Made by a program: the position numbers and the translations under genes. The notes beneath the pieces are model-generated. The model was not told the DNA's origin, did no database searches, and worked only from the letters and a program-made list of their open reading frames with translations. Below, piece by piece: positions 1-6,428 of a DNA stretch of 10,017 nucleotides. The first letter of the stretch is position 1; every line of letters begins with the position of its first letter. Origin of the DNA: an uncultured Hungatella sp. (lineage in GTDB: Bacteria; Bacillota; Clostridia; Lachnospirales; Lachnospiraceae); the NCBI GenBank assembly GCA_910586845.1, contig CAJUJV010000101.1, forward strand, positions 1 to 10,017, written 5' to 3'.

Positions 1-91
1 TCTCTGCTTCTTCGATAGAAGCGATGCCGTAGCTTGCCAATACTTCATTAATCTGTTTGATACGTCTCTCGTATGATTCGAATAATGCCAT
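1..91 (-). CDS. GGGtGRT-family protein, N-terminal 30 codons only (partial, runs off left edge)
   Basis: Only the first 30 codons are present; the peptide begins MALFESYERRIKQINEVLAS and continues YGIASIEEAE to the edge. From memory this matches the start of the conserved anaerobe family named GGGtGRT, about 330 residues long, whose biochemical role is not established. The ATG at 91-89 follows a strong ribosome binding site (CAGGAGGGAA, read on the minus strand, at about 110-101). The gene lies 100 bp downstream of the NifU-like scaffold gene on the same strand. That pairing is common in Clostridia and is the main reason to suspect a role in iron-sulfur or metal handling. The defining glycine-rich motif is outside the window, so the call rests on the N-terminus and the neighbour. 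Confidence 0.72.
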   Translation of the reverse strand, partial: MALFESYERRIKQINEVLASYGIASIEEAE

Positions 92-191
92 GATATGTAT
101 TTCCCTCCTGAATATTTATACAGAAATGTAGTGCAAATTTTCCGCTTCACATGTCATGCGGATACGCGGACTCCCCTTTGCGACTTTTGCA

Positions 192-884
192 TCACTCCTG
201 GCGCGGATCGATGATCTTAACCGCATCCGCAACACGTCCGTACTGACCTTTTGCCTTCTCCCATGCAGTGTTGGGATCGTCGCCTTTCTTGATGAAATCT
301 GTCATCTTTCCAAGACTTACGAACTGATAGCCGATGATCTGGTCTTCCGCATCCAGTGCGATTCCGGTTACATATCCTTCTGCCATCTCAAGATAACGAG
401 GACCTTTCTTCAGAGTTCCATACATGGTACCAACCTGAGAACGCAGGCCCTTGCCCAGATCCTCAAGTCCGGCGCCGATGGGCAGGCCTTCCTCGGAGAA
501 CGCACTCTGGGTTCTGCCGTATGCAATCTGTAAGAACAGCTCTCTCATAGCGGTGTTGATCGCATCACATACAAGGTCGGTGTTCAATGCCTCCAGTACA
601 GTCAGGCCCGGCAGGATCTCGGATGCCATGGCTGCGGAATGGGTCATACCGGAGCAGCCGATGGTCTCTACCAGCGCTTCCTGGATGATGCCTTCCTTAA
701 CATTCAGAGTCAGCTTACATGCGCCCTGCTGAGGAGCACACCAGCCGATACCGTGGGTCAGGCCGGAAATGTCGGAAACCTGTTTGGATTTTACCCATTT
801 TGCTTCTTCCGGGATCGGAGCTGCGCCATGATGAACGCCCTGTGCAACTGTGCACATCTTCTCTACTTCATGTGAATAAATCAT
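192..884 (-). CDS. Iron-sulfur cluster assembly scaffold protein, NifU/IscU-like (230 aa)
   Basis: Predicted scaffold on which Fe-S clusters are built before transfer to apoproteins in the cytoplasm. The most telling segment is GCSGMTHSAAMASEI at residues 76-90, which resembles the IscU/NifU loop GCGxSxASxS that carries a cluster-ligating cysteine (here C77). Other cysteines are C11, C49, C56 and C106; C49 or C56 could supply the second ligand. At 230 residues it is longer than IscU (about 130), with an extra C-terminal half (about 140-230) rich in charged residues and typical of the version paired with GGGtGRT proteins. The reading frame is open up to 944, but the ATG at 884 is chosen because TGAAAGGAG sits 7 bases upstream and the extra 20 residues look like untranslated leader. 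It is followed by the GGGtGRT gene. The family is recognised; the exact partners are inferred. Confidence 0.83.
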   Translation of the reverse strand: MIYSHEVEKMCTVAQGVHHGAAPIPEEAKWVKSKQVSDISGLTHGIGWCAPQQGACKLTLNVKEGIIQEALVETIGCSGMTHSAAMASEILPGLTVLEALNTDLVCDAINTAMRELFLQIAYGRTQSAFSEEGLPIGAGLEDLGKGLRSQVGTMYGTLKKGPRYLEMAEGYVTGIALDAEDQIIGYQFVSLGKMTDFIKKGDDPNTAWEKAKGQYGRVADAVKIIDPRQE

Positions 885-936
885 TGTAAAACTCCTTTCA
901 AATAAGTAGTAATTGTGAAGTACTTTGCTCGTTAAA

Positions 937-979
937 ATTATCACATCATACTTGTTATTATTTTCTCACAAAATGTCAA
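937..979 (-). promoter_or_regulatory. Candidate promoter region of the NifU-like gene
   Basis: The AT-rich spacer between the carboxypeptidase stop and the NifU-like start holds two partial signals on the minus strand. One is a TGTGATAAT extended -10 (945-937). The other is a perfect TTGACA (979-974) with a weak TAACAA 16 bases downstream (957-952). The TTGACA is too far from GATAAT (31 bases) for the two to be one promoter. A promoter here is plausible because the gene pair appears to be a separate unit, but which box is used cannot be decided by eye. Confidence 0.33.
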
Positions 980-1030
980 AATAGTCCAGTATTTTTTTCA
1001 ATATCCGAAATAAAAATATCTTCCTTTTCC

Positions 1031-2542
1031 TTACCCTTTTCTGTCCGCTGCTTCTTTTTTCCGTCTGCGCATAAGCTCCTCGAAATCCTCCTCGTTATAT
1101 CCGATCTCCGAGAGCCGCTGCCGGCGCCTCTCCCTGCGCTCTTCCCGCCGGAGCCGTTCTTTTCGTCTTTTTCTCATCACCACGAAGACGACGGCGCCCG
1201 CTATAGCCGCCGCGGCCAAAACCACTGCTCCTGTCCTCATCTGACCCGCATCCGGCTGAAACCTGCCCCCCGGCGTCCTCTCTGCTTCTGTCTCATCAGG
1301 AAGGGTTTCCTCCGAACCGGAGCCGGGGCTTTCTTCCTCTCCCCCTGATGATCCCTCTGTTTCTTCCTCACTGCCTCCGACGGTCTCGCCGGCGGCCAGA
1401 CGGGCCTCCAGTTCTTTATCGTACACATAGGCGCTGCCTACTTTGCGGTCATTGTAAGTATACTGAAGCATTGCCACCGCTGCCTCCGGGTGTCCCTGGG
1501 GCAGTTCTGTGATCAGATTTCTCTCTGCGTCAAAAAATTGTGCTGTTGCCGGGATTGTAATAACCGAATCTTCCAGACGGAGCCGTGATGTGGGACAGGA
1601 ACCCCCTTGATATTCCAGTTCCTGCTGCTCCTGCAGGAAGGTCTCCGAATTCTGTACAGATTCATTTTTAAAAGAAGCAAAACCGAAATTCAGGATGGTC
1701 TTTCCGTCCAGATAGTACTGAGGCTGAGTGCCCTTCAGGATGACGCAGATCAGATTTCTGCCGTCTCTTCTGGCATAGGTCACCAGCGTATTGCCGGCGA
1801 TGGAAGTGTATCCGATCTTTCCGGCCAGGGCTCCCTCACAGTAAAACTGGCTGCTGCTGTTTTCGGCCATAAGGATCTTGTGTTCCATACTGATGTTGGC
1901 GCCTTCCGGATTATTGATGGTAGGGCTCACTCTGTATTTTTTAGTGGAACTGATCTTCATCACCGTCTCATTCTCAAATGCCTCTGCCGCTATAAGGGCC
2001 ATGTCATAGGCACTGACATACTGCTGACTGTCATTGAGGCCGGATGGGTTGGCAAAATGACTTTCCTTACAGCCAATAGCTGCAATCCTTTCGTTCATCA
2101 TCTCCACAAATGCTTCCCTGCTGCCTGCCACATGTTCTGCCAGAGCATTGGCCGACTGATTGCTGGACAGAAGCATGAGCATGTGAAGACAGTCTTCCAC
2201 AGAGATCTGATCTCCTTCGTCTAAGGCCAGCTTGTTGCCGCTGCCTGCTTCCACATCATAGACGGCGCTGTGAGAAAATGTAACCATCTCATCCAGGGAA
2301 GAGTTCTCCGCTACGATCAGCGCCGTCAAAAGTTTGGTGATACTGGCCGGAGGAAAGGGGACATGGATCTGCTGACCGAAAAGAACCGTTTTCGAGTCGG
2401 CATCCATGACAATACCTGCCCCCGCCATGATCCCTGTGTCCGACGGCCAGTCCGGTCTGGCATGAACGGTGATCATTCCCAGGTTCGTGACCATGATGGA
2501 GGATATAATAAAACTTGTAATTTTTTTCAGCATACGATACAT
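1031..2542 (-). CDS. dacF: D-alanyl-D-alanine carboxypeptidase, DacF/PBP5-like (peptidase S11), membrane anchored
   Basis: Serine D,D-carboxypeptidase that trims the terminal D-Ala from peptidoglycan stem peptides outside the membrane. Numbering from the ATG at 2542: signal peptide about 1-28 (cleavage after VHA); active-site SITK at 67-70; SSN at 126-128; and KIG at 242-244, where the family normally has KTG. A PBP5-like C-terminal domain follows to about 365. A Ser/Glu/Gly-rich linker (387-425) then leads to a transmembrane helix (about 437-456) and a very basic 47-residue tail. The first ATG of the frame (2557) has no ribosome binding site, whereas GGAG at 2555-2552 is 9 bases from the ATG at 2542, so the shorter 503-residue form is preferred. 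It is last in the probable yqeY-pepV-dacF operon, 86 bp after pepV. The family is secure; the exact paralogue (dacF, dacA or dacB type) is not. Confidence 0.86.
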   Translation of the reverse strand: MYRMLKKITSFIISSIMVTNLGMITVHARPDWPSDTGIMAGAGIVMDADSKTVLFGQQIHVPFPPASITKLLTALIVAENSSLDEMVTFSHSAVYDVEAGSGNKLALDEGDQISVEDCLHMLMLLSSNQSANALAEHVAGSREAFVEMMNERIAAIGCKESHFANPSGLNDSQQYVSAYDMALIAAEAFENETVMKISSTKKYRVSPTINNPEGANISMEHKILMAENSSSQFYCEGALAGKIGYTSIAGNTLVTYARRDGRNLICVILKGTQPQYYLDGKTILNFGFASFKNESVQNSETFLQEQQELEYQGGSCPTSRLRLEDSVITIPATAQFFDAERNLITELPQGHPEAAVAMLQYTYNDRKVGSAYVYDKELEARLAAGETVGGSEEETEGSSGGEEESPGSGSEETLPDETEAERTPGGRFQPDAGQMRTGAVVLAAAAIAGAVVFVVMRKRRKERLRREERRERRRQRLSEIGYNEEDFEELMRRRKKEAADRKG

Positions 2543-2628
2543 GTGTATGTTCTCCATTCTTTTGTGGGAATAAGCACCGCGGGTCAGTAACTATGTGAGA
2601 CAGATATTTTTGCTGCAGGAACCGTCTC

Positions 2629-4032
2629 TCAGGAGCACAGATCTACGATGACCTGGGCAAAGATTTTGGCACTGACCAGAAGCTCTTCCAGCACTGCAAA
2701 CTCGTCTGCTCCGTGCATATGATTGTCAGTTCCGGGCATAGCGGCGCCGAAGGCCACCCCGTTGTCCAGCTCATGGACATAGGTGCCTCCTCCGGTATAG
2801 AGACATTCTCCCTTTCTCCCGGTATATGCCTCATACTCTTTCAACAGTGTCTGCACAAACAGGCTGTTCCCGTCGACATGATGGGGCGGCTTCATGGAAT
2901 CGTTGTGCAGAGTCAGGCCGATGTCTTCCATCTGCTTCTTTACTACCATGAGAACATTCTCTTTCGTAGCGCAGATGGGGCAGCGGCTGTCGAAACTTCC
3001 GTCCAGGCTGTCCTCCGTCACCTTCAGCATGCTGAAAGCCAGAGTCAGTTTTCCGGAAATGTCATCCTCCATAGCAATACCCATGGCTTTTCCGTACAGA
3101 TCCCCGTGAGGAATCAGTGCCAGCAGCTTCCTGAGGCAGGTCAGCAGAGGACACTCATCCAGGGGAAGTCTGGTCACAAACGTCAGGATACCGGTGAGGG
3201 CATTGTTGCCTCCTTCCGGATGAGCGGCATGGGCGTTGTCTCCCATGGCGGTGATCCTTGTCAGATCCCCTTCCTGCTCAAATGTAAAACCGATGCCGGT
3301 CTCTTCCGTGACCGCTCCGGCCGTGCGCTCAAGAATGTCCGCATTTAAACCTTCCACGGCCGCAAAAGCCTTTGCCGGCACCACATTGATCTTGATCCCG
3401 GCATCCAGGGACACCAGACGGGCCTTTCCCTGCGCCTTTGGAAAACTTCCGGTAAAATGAGCGGCCAGACCGCCTTTTTCTACATTGATCACCGGAAATT
3501 CCGCATCCGGAGAAAATGTCATGGGTGCTTCTTTTTCAATCTTATAATAGTGTTCGATATCGGAGCTTCCGCACTCTTCGTCTGTTCCCAGAATAAGCCG
3601 GACGTTCTTTTTCAGAGGGATACCAAGATCCTTTACGGCCCTCATGGCATAGAGAGCAGCCACTGCCGGTCCCTTGTCATCTGCGGTACCTCTTCCGTAG
3701 AGACGGCCGTCTTTCAGCACAGGCTCATAGGGAGCCGTCACCTGCCAGCCTTCTCCGGCAGGGACTACATCCAGGTGAGCCAGAATATCCAGCTGCCGCT
3801 CCTTATGGTTTAAATCTGCCGTTCCAACATAATTATCATAATTGCGGACCGCAAATCCGTATCCTTCCGCCATCTTCATGGCAGCTGCCAGGGCGCGGGC
3901 GGCTCCGGGGCCATAAGGCTTTCCCTCTTCCGCCGGCATCTTCTCGCTGTTTATACGGCAGAGGGTGAAAATATCCTCGATCATCTCCTGGCTGTGATTG
4001 TCTATATATTCTTCGATCTGTTTTCTGTACAT
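2629..4032 (-). CDS. pepV: M20-family dipeptidase, PepV/Sapep-like (467 aa)
   Basis: Zinc-dependent cytoplasmic dipeptidase of peptidase family M20, likely releasing amino acids from dipeptides with a broad N-terminal preference. The metal and catalytic residues line up with those known for PepV: HLD (H86, D88), GRGTADDKG (D118), DEE (E152 and E153), SPDAEFP (D176) and a final HGADE (H440). H268 in GDNAHAAHPEGG matches the lid-domain histidine that contacts substrate. The length of 467 fits the PepV family (about 470). The ATG at 4032 is preceded by AGAAGGAG with 10-base spacing. It starts 42 bp after yqeY, with no room for a good promoter, so co-transcription is likely. The start, end and motifs are all intact. 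The substrate range is inferred from the family. Confidence 0.9.
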   Translation of the reverse strand: MYRKQIEEYIDNHSQEMIEDIFTLCRINSEKMPAEEGKPYGPGAARALAAAMKMAEGYGFAVRNYDNYVGTADLNHKERQLDILAHLDVVPAGEGWQVTAPYEPVLKDGRLYGRGTADDKGPAVAALYAMRAVKDLGIPLKKNVRLILGTDEECGSSDIEHYYKIEKEAPMTFSPDAEFPVINVEKGGLAAHFTGSFPKAQGKARLVSLDAGIKINVVPAKAFAAVEGLNADILERTAGAVTEETGIGFTFEQEGDLTRITAMGDNAHAAHPEGGNNALTGILTFVTRLPLDECPLLTCLRKLLALIPHGDLYGKAMGIAMEDDISGKLTLAFSMLKVTEDSLDGSFDSRCPICATKENVLMVVKKQMEDIGLTLHNDSMKPPHHVDGNSLFVQTLLKEYEAYTGRKGECLYTGGGTYVHELDNGVAFGAAMPGTDNHMHGADEFAVLEELLVSAKIFAQVIVDLCS

Positions 4033-4074
4033 GGGACCGGTTCTCCTTCTATATTATTTTGTCACGTTCCTGGT

Positions 4075-4521
4075 TTACCGGGACATGGCAGCCAGAATCT
4101 CATTCACCTTTTTGCCATCCGCTTTGCCTTTTACTTTCGGCATCAGGACTTTCATGATCTTCCCTTTGTCCCCGGGCCCGGGTTTCTCGATGCCAAGTTC
4201 CGTGAGAACGGACCGGATGACCTCTTTGATCTGCTCCTCTGACATGTCTTCCGGGGCAAATTCCCGGTATACCCGGATGCGCAGAGCCGCCTCTTCTTTG
4301 ATGTCGGTTCTGTCTGCCGGGGCGGAATCATAGGTCTCCTGGCACTGTTTGATCTCTTTTTTGACAACAGCGTTTTCTTCGTCTTCCGTCAGAGGGGAGC
4401 GCTTGTCGATCTCCGCGTTCTTTAAGACGCTGAGAAGCATGGACAGCGCATCCTTTCTCTCTTTATTTTTCTCTTTCATGGCCTGGACCATGGCGGATCT
4501 TACTATGTCGATCTTGCTCAT
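4075..4521 (-). CDS. yqeY: GatB/YqeY domain-containing protein (148 aa)
   Basis: Small soluble protein of the YqeY family, which shares a helical domain with the tail of GatB, the tRNA-binding subunit of the Glu/Asp-tRNA amidotransferase. A role in tRNA-linked amidation or RNA binding has been proposed but is not proven. The length of exactly 148 residues and the tail PKVKGKADGKKVNEIL (128-143) are typical of the family. The frame is open to 4557, but the ATG at 4521 is chosen because AAAGGAGG (4537-4530) is 8 bases upstream and the peptide then begins MSKIDIVRSA as in the family. A consensus promoter lies just upstream, making this the likely first gene of an operon with pepV and dacF. It is not next to rpsU, its frequent partner in Firmicutes. 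Confidence 0.9.
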   Translation of the reverse strand: MSKIDIVRSAMVQAMKEKNKERKDALSMLLSVLKNAEIDKRSPLTEDEENAVVKKEIKQCQETYDSAPADRTDIKEEAALRIRVYREFAPEDMSEEQIKEVIRSVLTELGIEKPGPGDKGKIMKVLMPKVKGKADGKKVNEILAAMSR

Positions 4522-4546
4522 AAGGGGTGCCTCCTTTTCTGATTGT

Positions 4547-4575
4547 ATTATACACATCAGTCACAAAATTGTCAA
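4547..4575 (-). promoter_or_regulatory. Perfect sigma-A consensus promoter for yqeY-pepV-dacF
   Basis: On the minus strand, TTGACA (4575-4570), a 17-base spacer and TATAAT (4552-4547) match the vegetative consensus at 12 of 12 positions. The predicted start is near 4540, giving a leader of about 20 bases that holds little beyond the ribosome binding site. It should drive strong, constitutive expression of yqeY and the genes behind it. Confidence 0.85.
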
Positions 4576-4580
4576 TTTCT

Positions 4581-4680
4581 GGCTTCGCCATGACTCCGGC
4601 TGCTGAACACGGACAGTTCCTTTCCCGCCTCGCCATGCTCCCAACTGCTGAACCTGCGGTTCATCAGTTGGACGGCTGGC
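4581..4680. repeat. Intergenic repeat module: imperfect direct repeats and a 13-bp hairpin
   Basis: Two imperfect direct repeats share the pattern TCGCCATG, CTCC, CTGCTGAAC (4585-4608 and 4630-4653). Overlapping the second is a hairpin with arms 4642-4654 and 4658-4670 (CAACTGCTGAACC against GGTTCATCAGTTG, one mismatch, 3-base loop). The stem can be extended weakly by CGCCA (4631-4635) pairing with TGGCG (4677-4681). The only open frame through it has no family resemblance. It joins the larger palindrome on its right, and together they fill the prfC-yqeY spacer. Confidence 0.7.
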
Positions 4681-4760
4681 GCCGTATGGCGGGATGGAGA
4701 AGCGCTTTCTTCAGTGAGCTAGCTCCCTGCTGAAAGCGCTTCTCCATCCCGCCGCATGGC
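4681..4760. repeat. 80-bp near-perfect palindrome between prfC and yqeY
   Basis: The sequence is an inverted repeat centred between 4720 and 4721. The arms 4681-4714 and 4727-4760 contain an uninterrupted 22-bp match (4688-4709 against 4732-4753, including GGGATGGAGAAGCGCTTT), with a few mismatches or G-T pairs outside it. The centre is itself a perfect palindrome, GAGCTAGCTC (4716-4725). The right end lies 2 bases from the prfC stop codon. There is no T-run on either side, so it is not an ordinary intrinsic terminator. It could protect the prfC mRNA 3' end, or be a dispersed REP- or MITE-like element; genome copy number would decide. Confidence 0.85.
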
Positions 4761-4762
4761 TC

Positions 4763-6355
4763 TTAGCTGCGGCCAAATTCCGACAGTCTGAGGGTTGGGT
4801 TGCGGTCTTGTACCATGCCGATACTCCAGCTGTTGACGAAGAGCAGCAGAGGGTTGTCTTTCAGATCTTTGATGCGCTTCATGTCTGAGGTTCCCTGGAT
4901 CTTTGAGACGTCGATCTCTTCTTTGTTCTCCACCCAGCGGATGTATTCGTAAGGCAGCTTTTCCAGTTTTACTTCCACGTTGTACTCGTTCTCCAGCCGG
5001 TAAGTCAGTACCTCGAACTGGAGCTCGCCTACTACGCCTACGATGATCTCCTCCATGCCGGTGTTGAATTCCTGGAAGATCTGGATGGCGCCTTCCTGGG
5101 CGATCTGGTTTACTCCCTTGATAAACTGCTTCCGCTTCATGGTGTCCACCTGGCGGACTCTGGCGAAGTGTTCGGGGGCGAATGTGGGGATGCCTTCGTA
5201 CTGAAATTTCTCGTTGGACAGGCACAGCGTGTCGCCGATGGAGAAAATACCCGGGTCAAAGACTCCGATGATGTCTCCCGCGTAAGCCTCTTCCACGATC
5301 TTCCGGTCCTGGGCCATAAGCTGCTGAGGCTGGGACAGGCGCATCTTTTTGCCTCCCTGGACATGGTTCACCTCCATGCCTGCCTCGAACTTACCGGACA
5401 CGATGCGCATGAAGGCGATCCTGTCCCTGTGGGCCTTGTTCATGTTGGCCTGGATCTTGAACACAAAGGCGGAGAAGTCTTCCTCAAAAGGATCTACCGT
5501 TCCTGTGATGGTCTTCCTTGGCAGCGGAGAGGTAGTCATCTGGAGAAAATGCTGTAAAAAGGTCTCCACGCCGAAATTAGTCAGCGCTGATCCGAAAAAC
5601 ACGGGGGACAGGTCTCCCCTTCTCACCCGCTCCAGGTCAAATTCGTCTGCCGCTCCATCCAGAAGCTCGATCTCTTCCAGAAGCTGCTCATGGTAATCCT
5701 GTCCGATGACCGAGTCCACATCGGTACCTTCCACGTCAAAAGTCCGGGAGGCCACTTCCTTCTGGCCGCCCATGGCTGCCGTAAAGGTGGTGATCTGCTT
5801 CTTCTCCCGGTCATAGACTCCCTTGAAATTCTTTCCGCATCCGATAGGCCAGTTGATGGGGCAGGTGCGGATCCCCAGCACATTCTCGATGTCATCCATC
5901 AGTTCAAAGGGATCTCTGGCCTCCCTGTCCATCTTGTTGATGAACGTAAAGATGGGGATCCCCCTCAGGACACAGACCTTAAACAGCTTGATGGTCTGGG
6001 CCTCCACGCCCTTGGATCCGTCGATAACCATGACGGCGCTGTCCGCCGCCATCAGGGTCCGGTAAGTGTCCTCGGAAAAGTCCTGGTGGCCCGGCGTGTC
6101 CAGGATATTGATACAATAGTCGTCATATTCAAACTGCATAACCGACGAGGTGACGGAGATTCCTCTCTCCTTCTCGATCTCCATCCAGTCCGACACCGCG
6201 TGTTTGGTGGCCTTCCTCCCTTTTACCGTGCCTGCCAGGTTGATGGCTCCGCCGTAGAGGAGAAATTTCTCCGTCAGCGTGGTCTTGCCCGCATCCGGGT
6301 GAGATATGATGGCAAAGGTTCTTCGCTTCTTGATTTCTTCTGTTATAGTTGACAA
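4763..6355 (-). CDS. prfC: Peptide chain release factor 3 (RF3), TTG start
   Basis: GTPase that recycles RF1 and RF2 from the ribosome after peptide release. GTP-binding motifs are clear: P-loop SHPDAGKT (18-25), RGISVTS switch I region (64-70), DTPGH (86-90) and NKMD (140-143). An EF-Tu-like domain II (about 290-390) and an RF3-type C-terminal domain follow, ending LSEFGRS. The length of 530 matches E. coli RF3 (529). The start codon is TTG at 6355-6353, not ATG: GGAGG lies 7 bases upstream and the peptide S-T-I-T-E-E-I-K directly precedes the conserved G domain. It has its own promoter in the 73-bp gap after coaBC. Its stop codon abuts the 80-bp palindrome. It is complete, with no missing residue noticed. 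Confidence 0.95.
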   Translation of the reverse strand: MSTITEEIKKRRTFAIISHPDAGKTTLTEKFLLYGGAINLAGTVKGRKATKHAVSDWMEIEKERGISVTSSVMQFEYDDYCINILDTPGHQDFSEDTYRTLMAADSAVMVIDGSKGVEAQTIKLFKVCVLRGIPIFTFINKMDREARDPFELMDDIENVLGIRTCPINWPIGCGKNFKGVYDREKKQITTFTAAMGGQKEVASRTFDVEGTDVDSVIGQDYHEQLLEEIELLDGAADEFDLERVRRGDLSPVFFGSALTNFGVETFLQHFLQMTTSPLPRKTITGTVDPFEEDFSAFVFKIQANMNKAHRDRIAFMRIVSGKFEAGMEVNHVQGGKKMRLSQPQQLMAQDRKIVEEAYAGDIIGVFDPGIFSIGDTLCLSNEKFQYEGIPTFAPEHFARVRQVDTMKRKQFIKGVNQIAQEGAIQIFQEFNTGMEEIIVGVVGELQFEVLTYRLENEYNVEVKLEKLPYEYIRWVENKEEIDVSKIQGTSDMKRIKDLKDNPLLLFVNSWSIGMVQDRNPTLRLSEFGRS

Positions 6356-6362
6356 AATAATT

Positions 6363-6367
6363 CCTCC
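6363..6367 (-). promoter_or_regulatory. Ribosome binding site that fixes the TTG start of prfC
   Basis: GGAGG on the minus strand is 7 bases upstream of the TTG at 6355. No ATG occurs at a suitable distance in this frame, so this site decides the start. Confidence 0.8.
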
Positions 6368-6388
6368 GATTTATTAAAATGCCTCATC

Positions 6389-6417
6389 ATTGTAGTATTA
6401 ATCCGGTCCCGCGTCAA
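6389..6417 (-). promoter_or_regulatory. Sigma-A-type promoter of prfC
   Basis: On the minus strand, TTGACG (6417-6412), a 17-base spacer and TACAAT (6394-6389) match 10 of 12 consensus positions. The predicted start near 6382 leaves a leader of about 27 bases. It lies between the coaBC stop and the prfC start, so prfC can be expressed independently of coaBC. Confidence 0.75.
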
Positions 6418-6428
6418 GGTTTTTGGAC

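Noticed and set aside
885..944. Upstream extension of the NifU-like gene by 20 residues
   Set aside because: The extension has no ribosome binding site, covers the candidate promoter region, and the ATG at 884 has a well-placed AGGAG.
960..1030. Terminator after the carboxypeptidase gene
   Set aside because: The region is AT-rich with A- and T-runs, but the only pairing I found (7 A-T pairs with a long loop) is too weak to call.
1607..2224. Open frame on the plus strand (205 codons)
   Set aside because: Antisense to the carboxypeptidase active-site region; composition is unlike a real protein.
4527..4733. Open frame through the repeat block (68 codons)
   Set aside because: It crosses the yqeY promoter, the direct repeats and half of the palindrome; no ribosome binding site and no resemblance.
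4681..4760. Palindrome as an intrinsic terminator of prfC
   Set aside because: No run of T's follows on the minus strand (or on the plus strand), so the classical signal is incomplete. A role in 3'-end stability is still possible.
5690..6352. Open frame on the plus strand (220 codons)
   Set aside because: Antisense shadow of prfC, caused by the codon bias of the real gene; no family resemblance.
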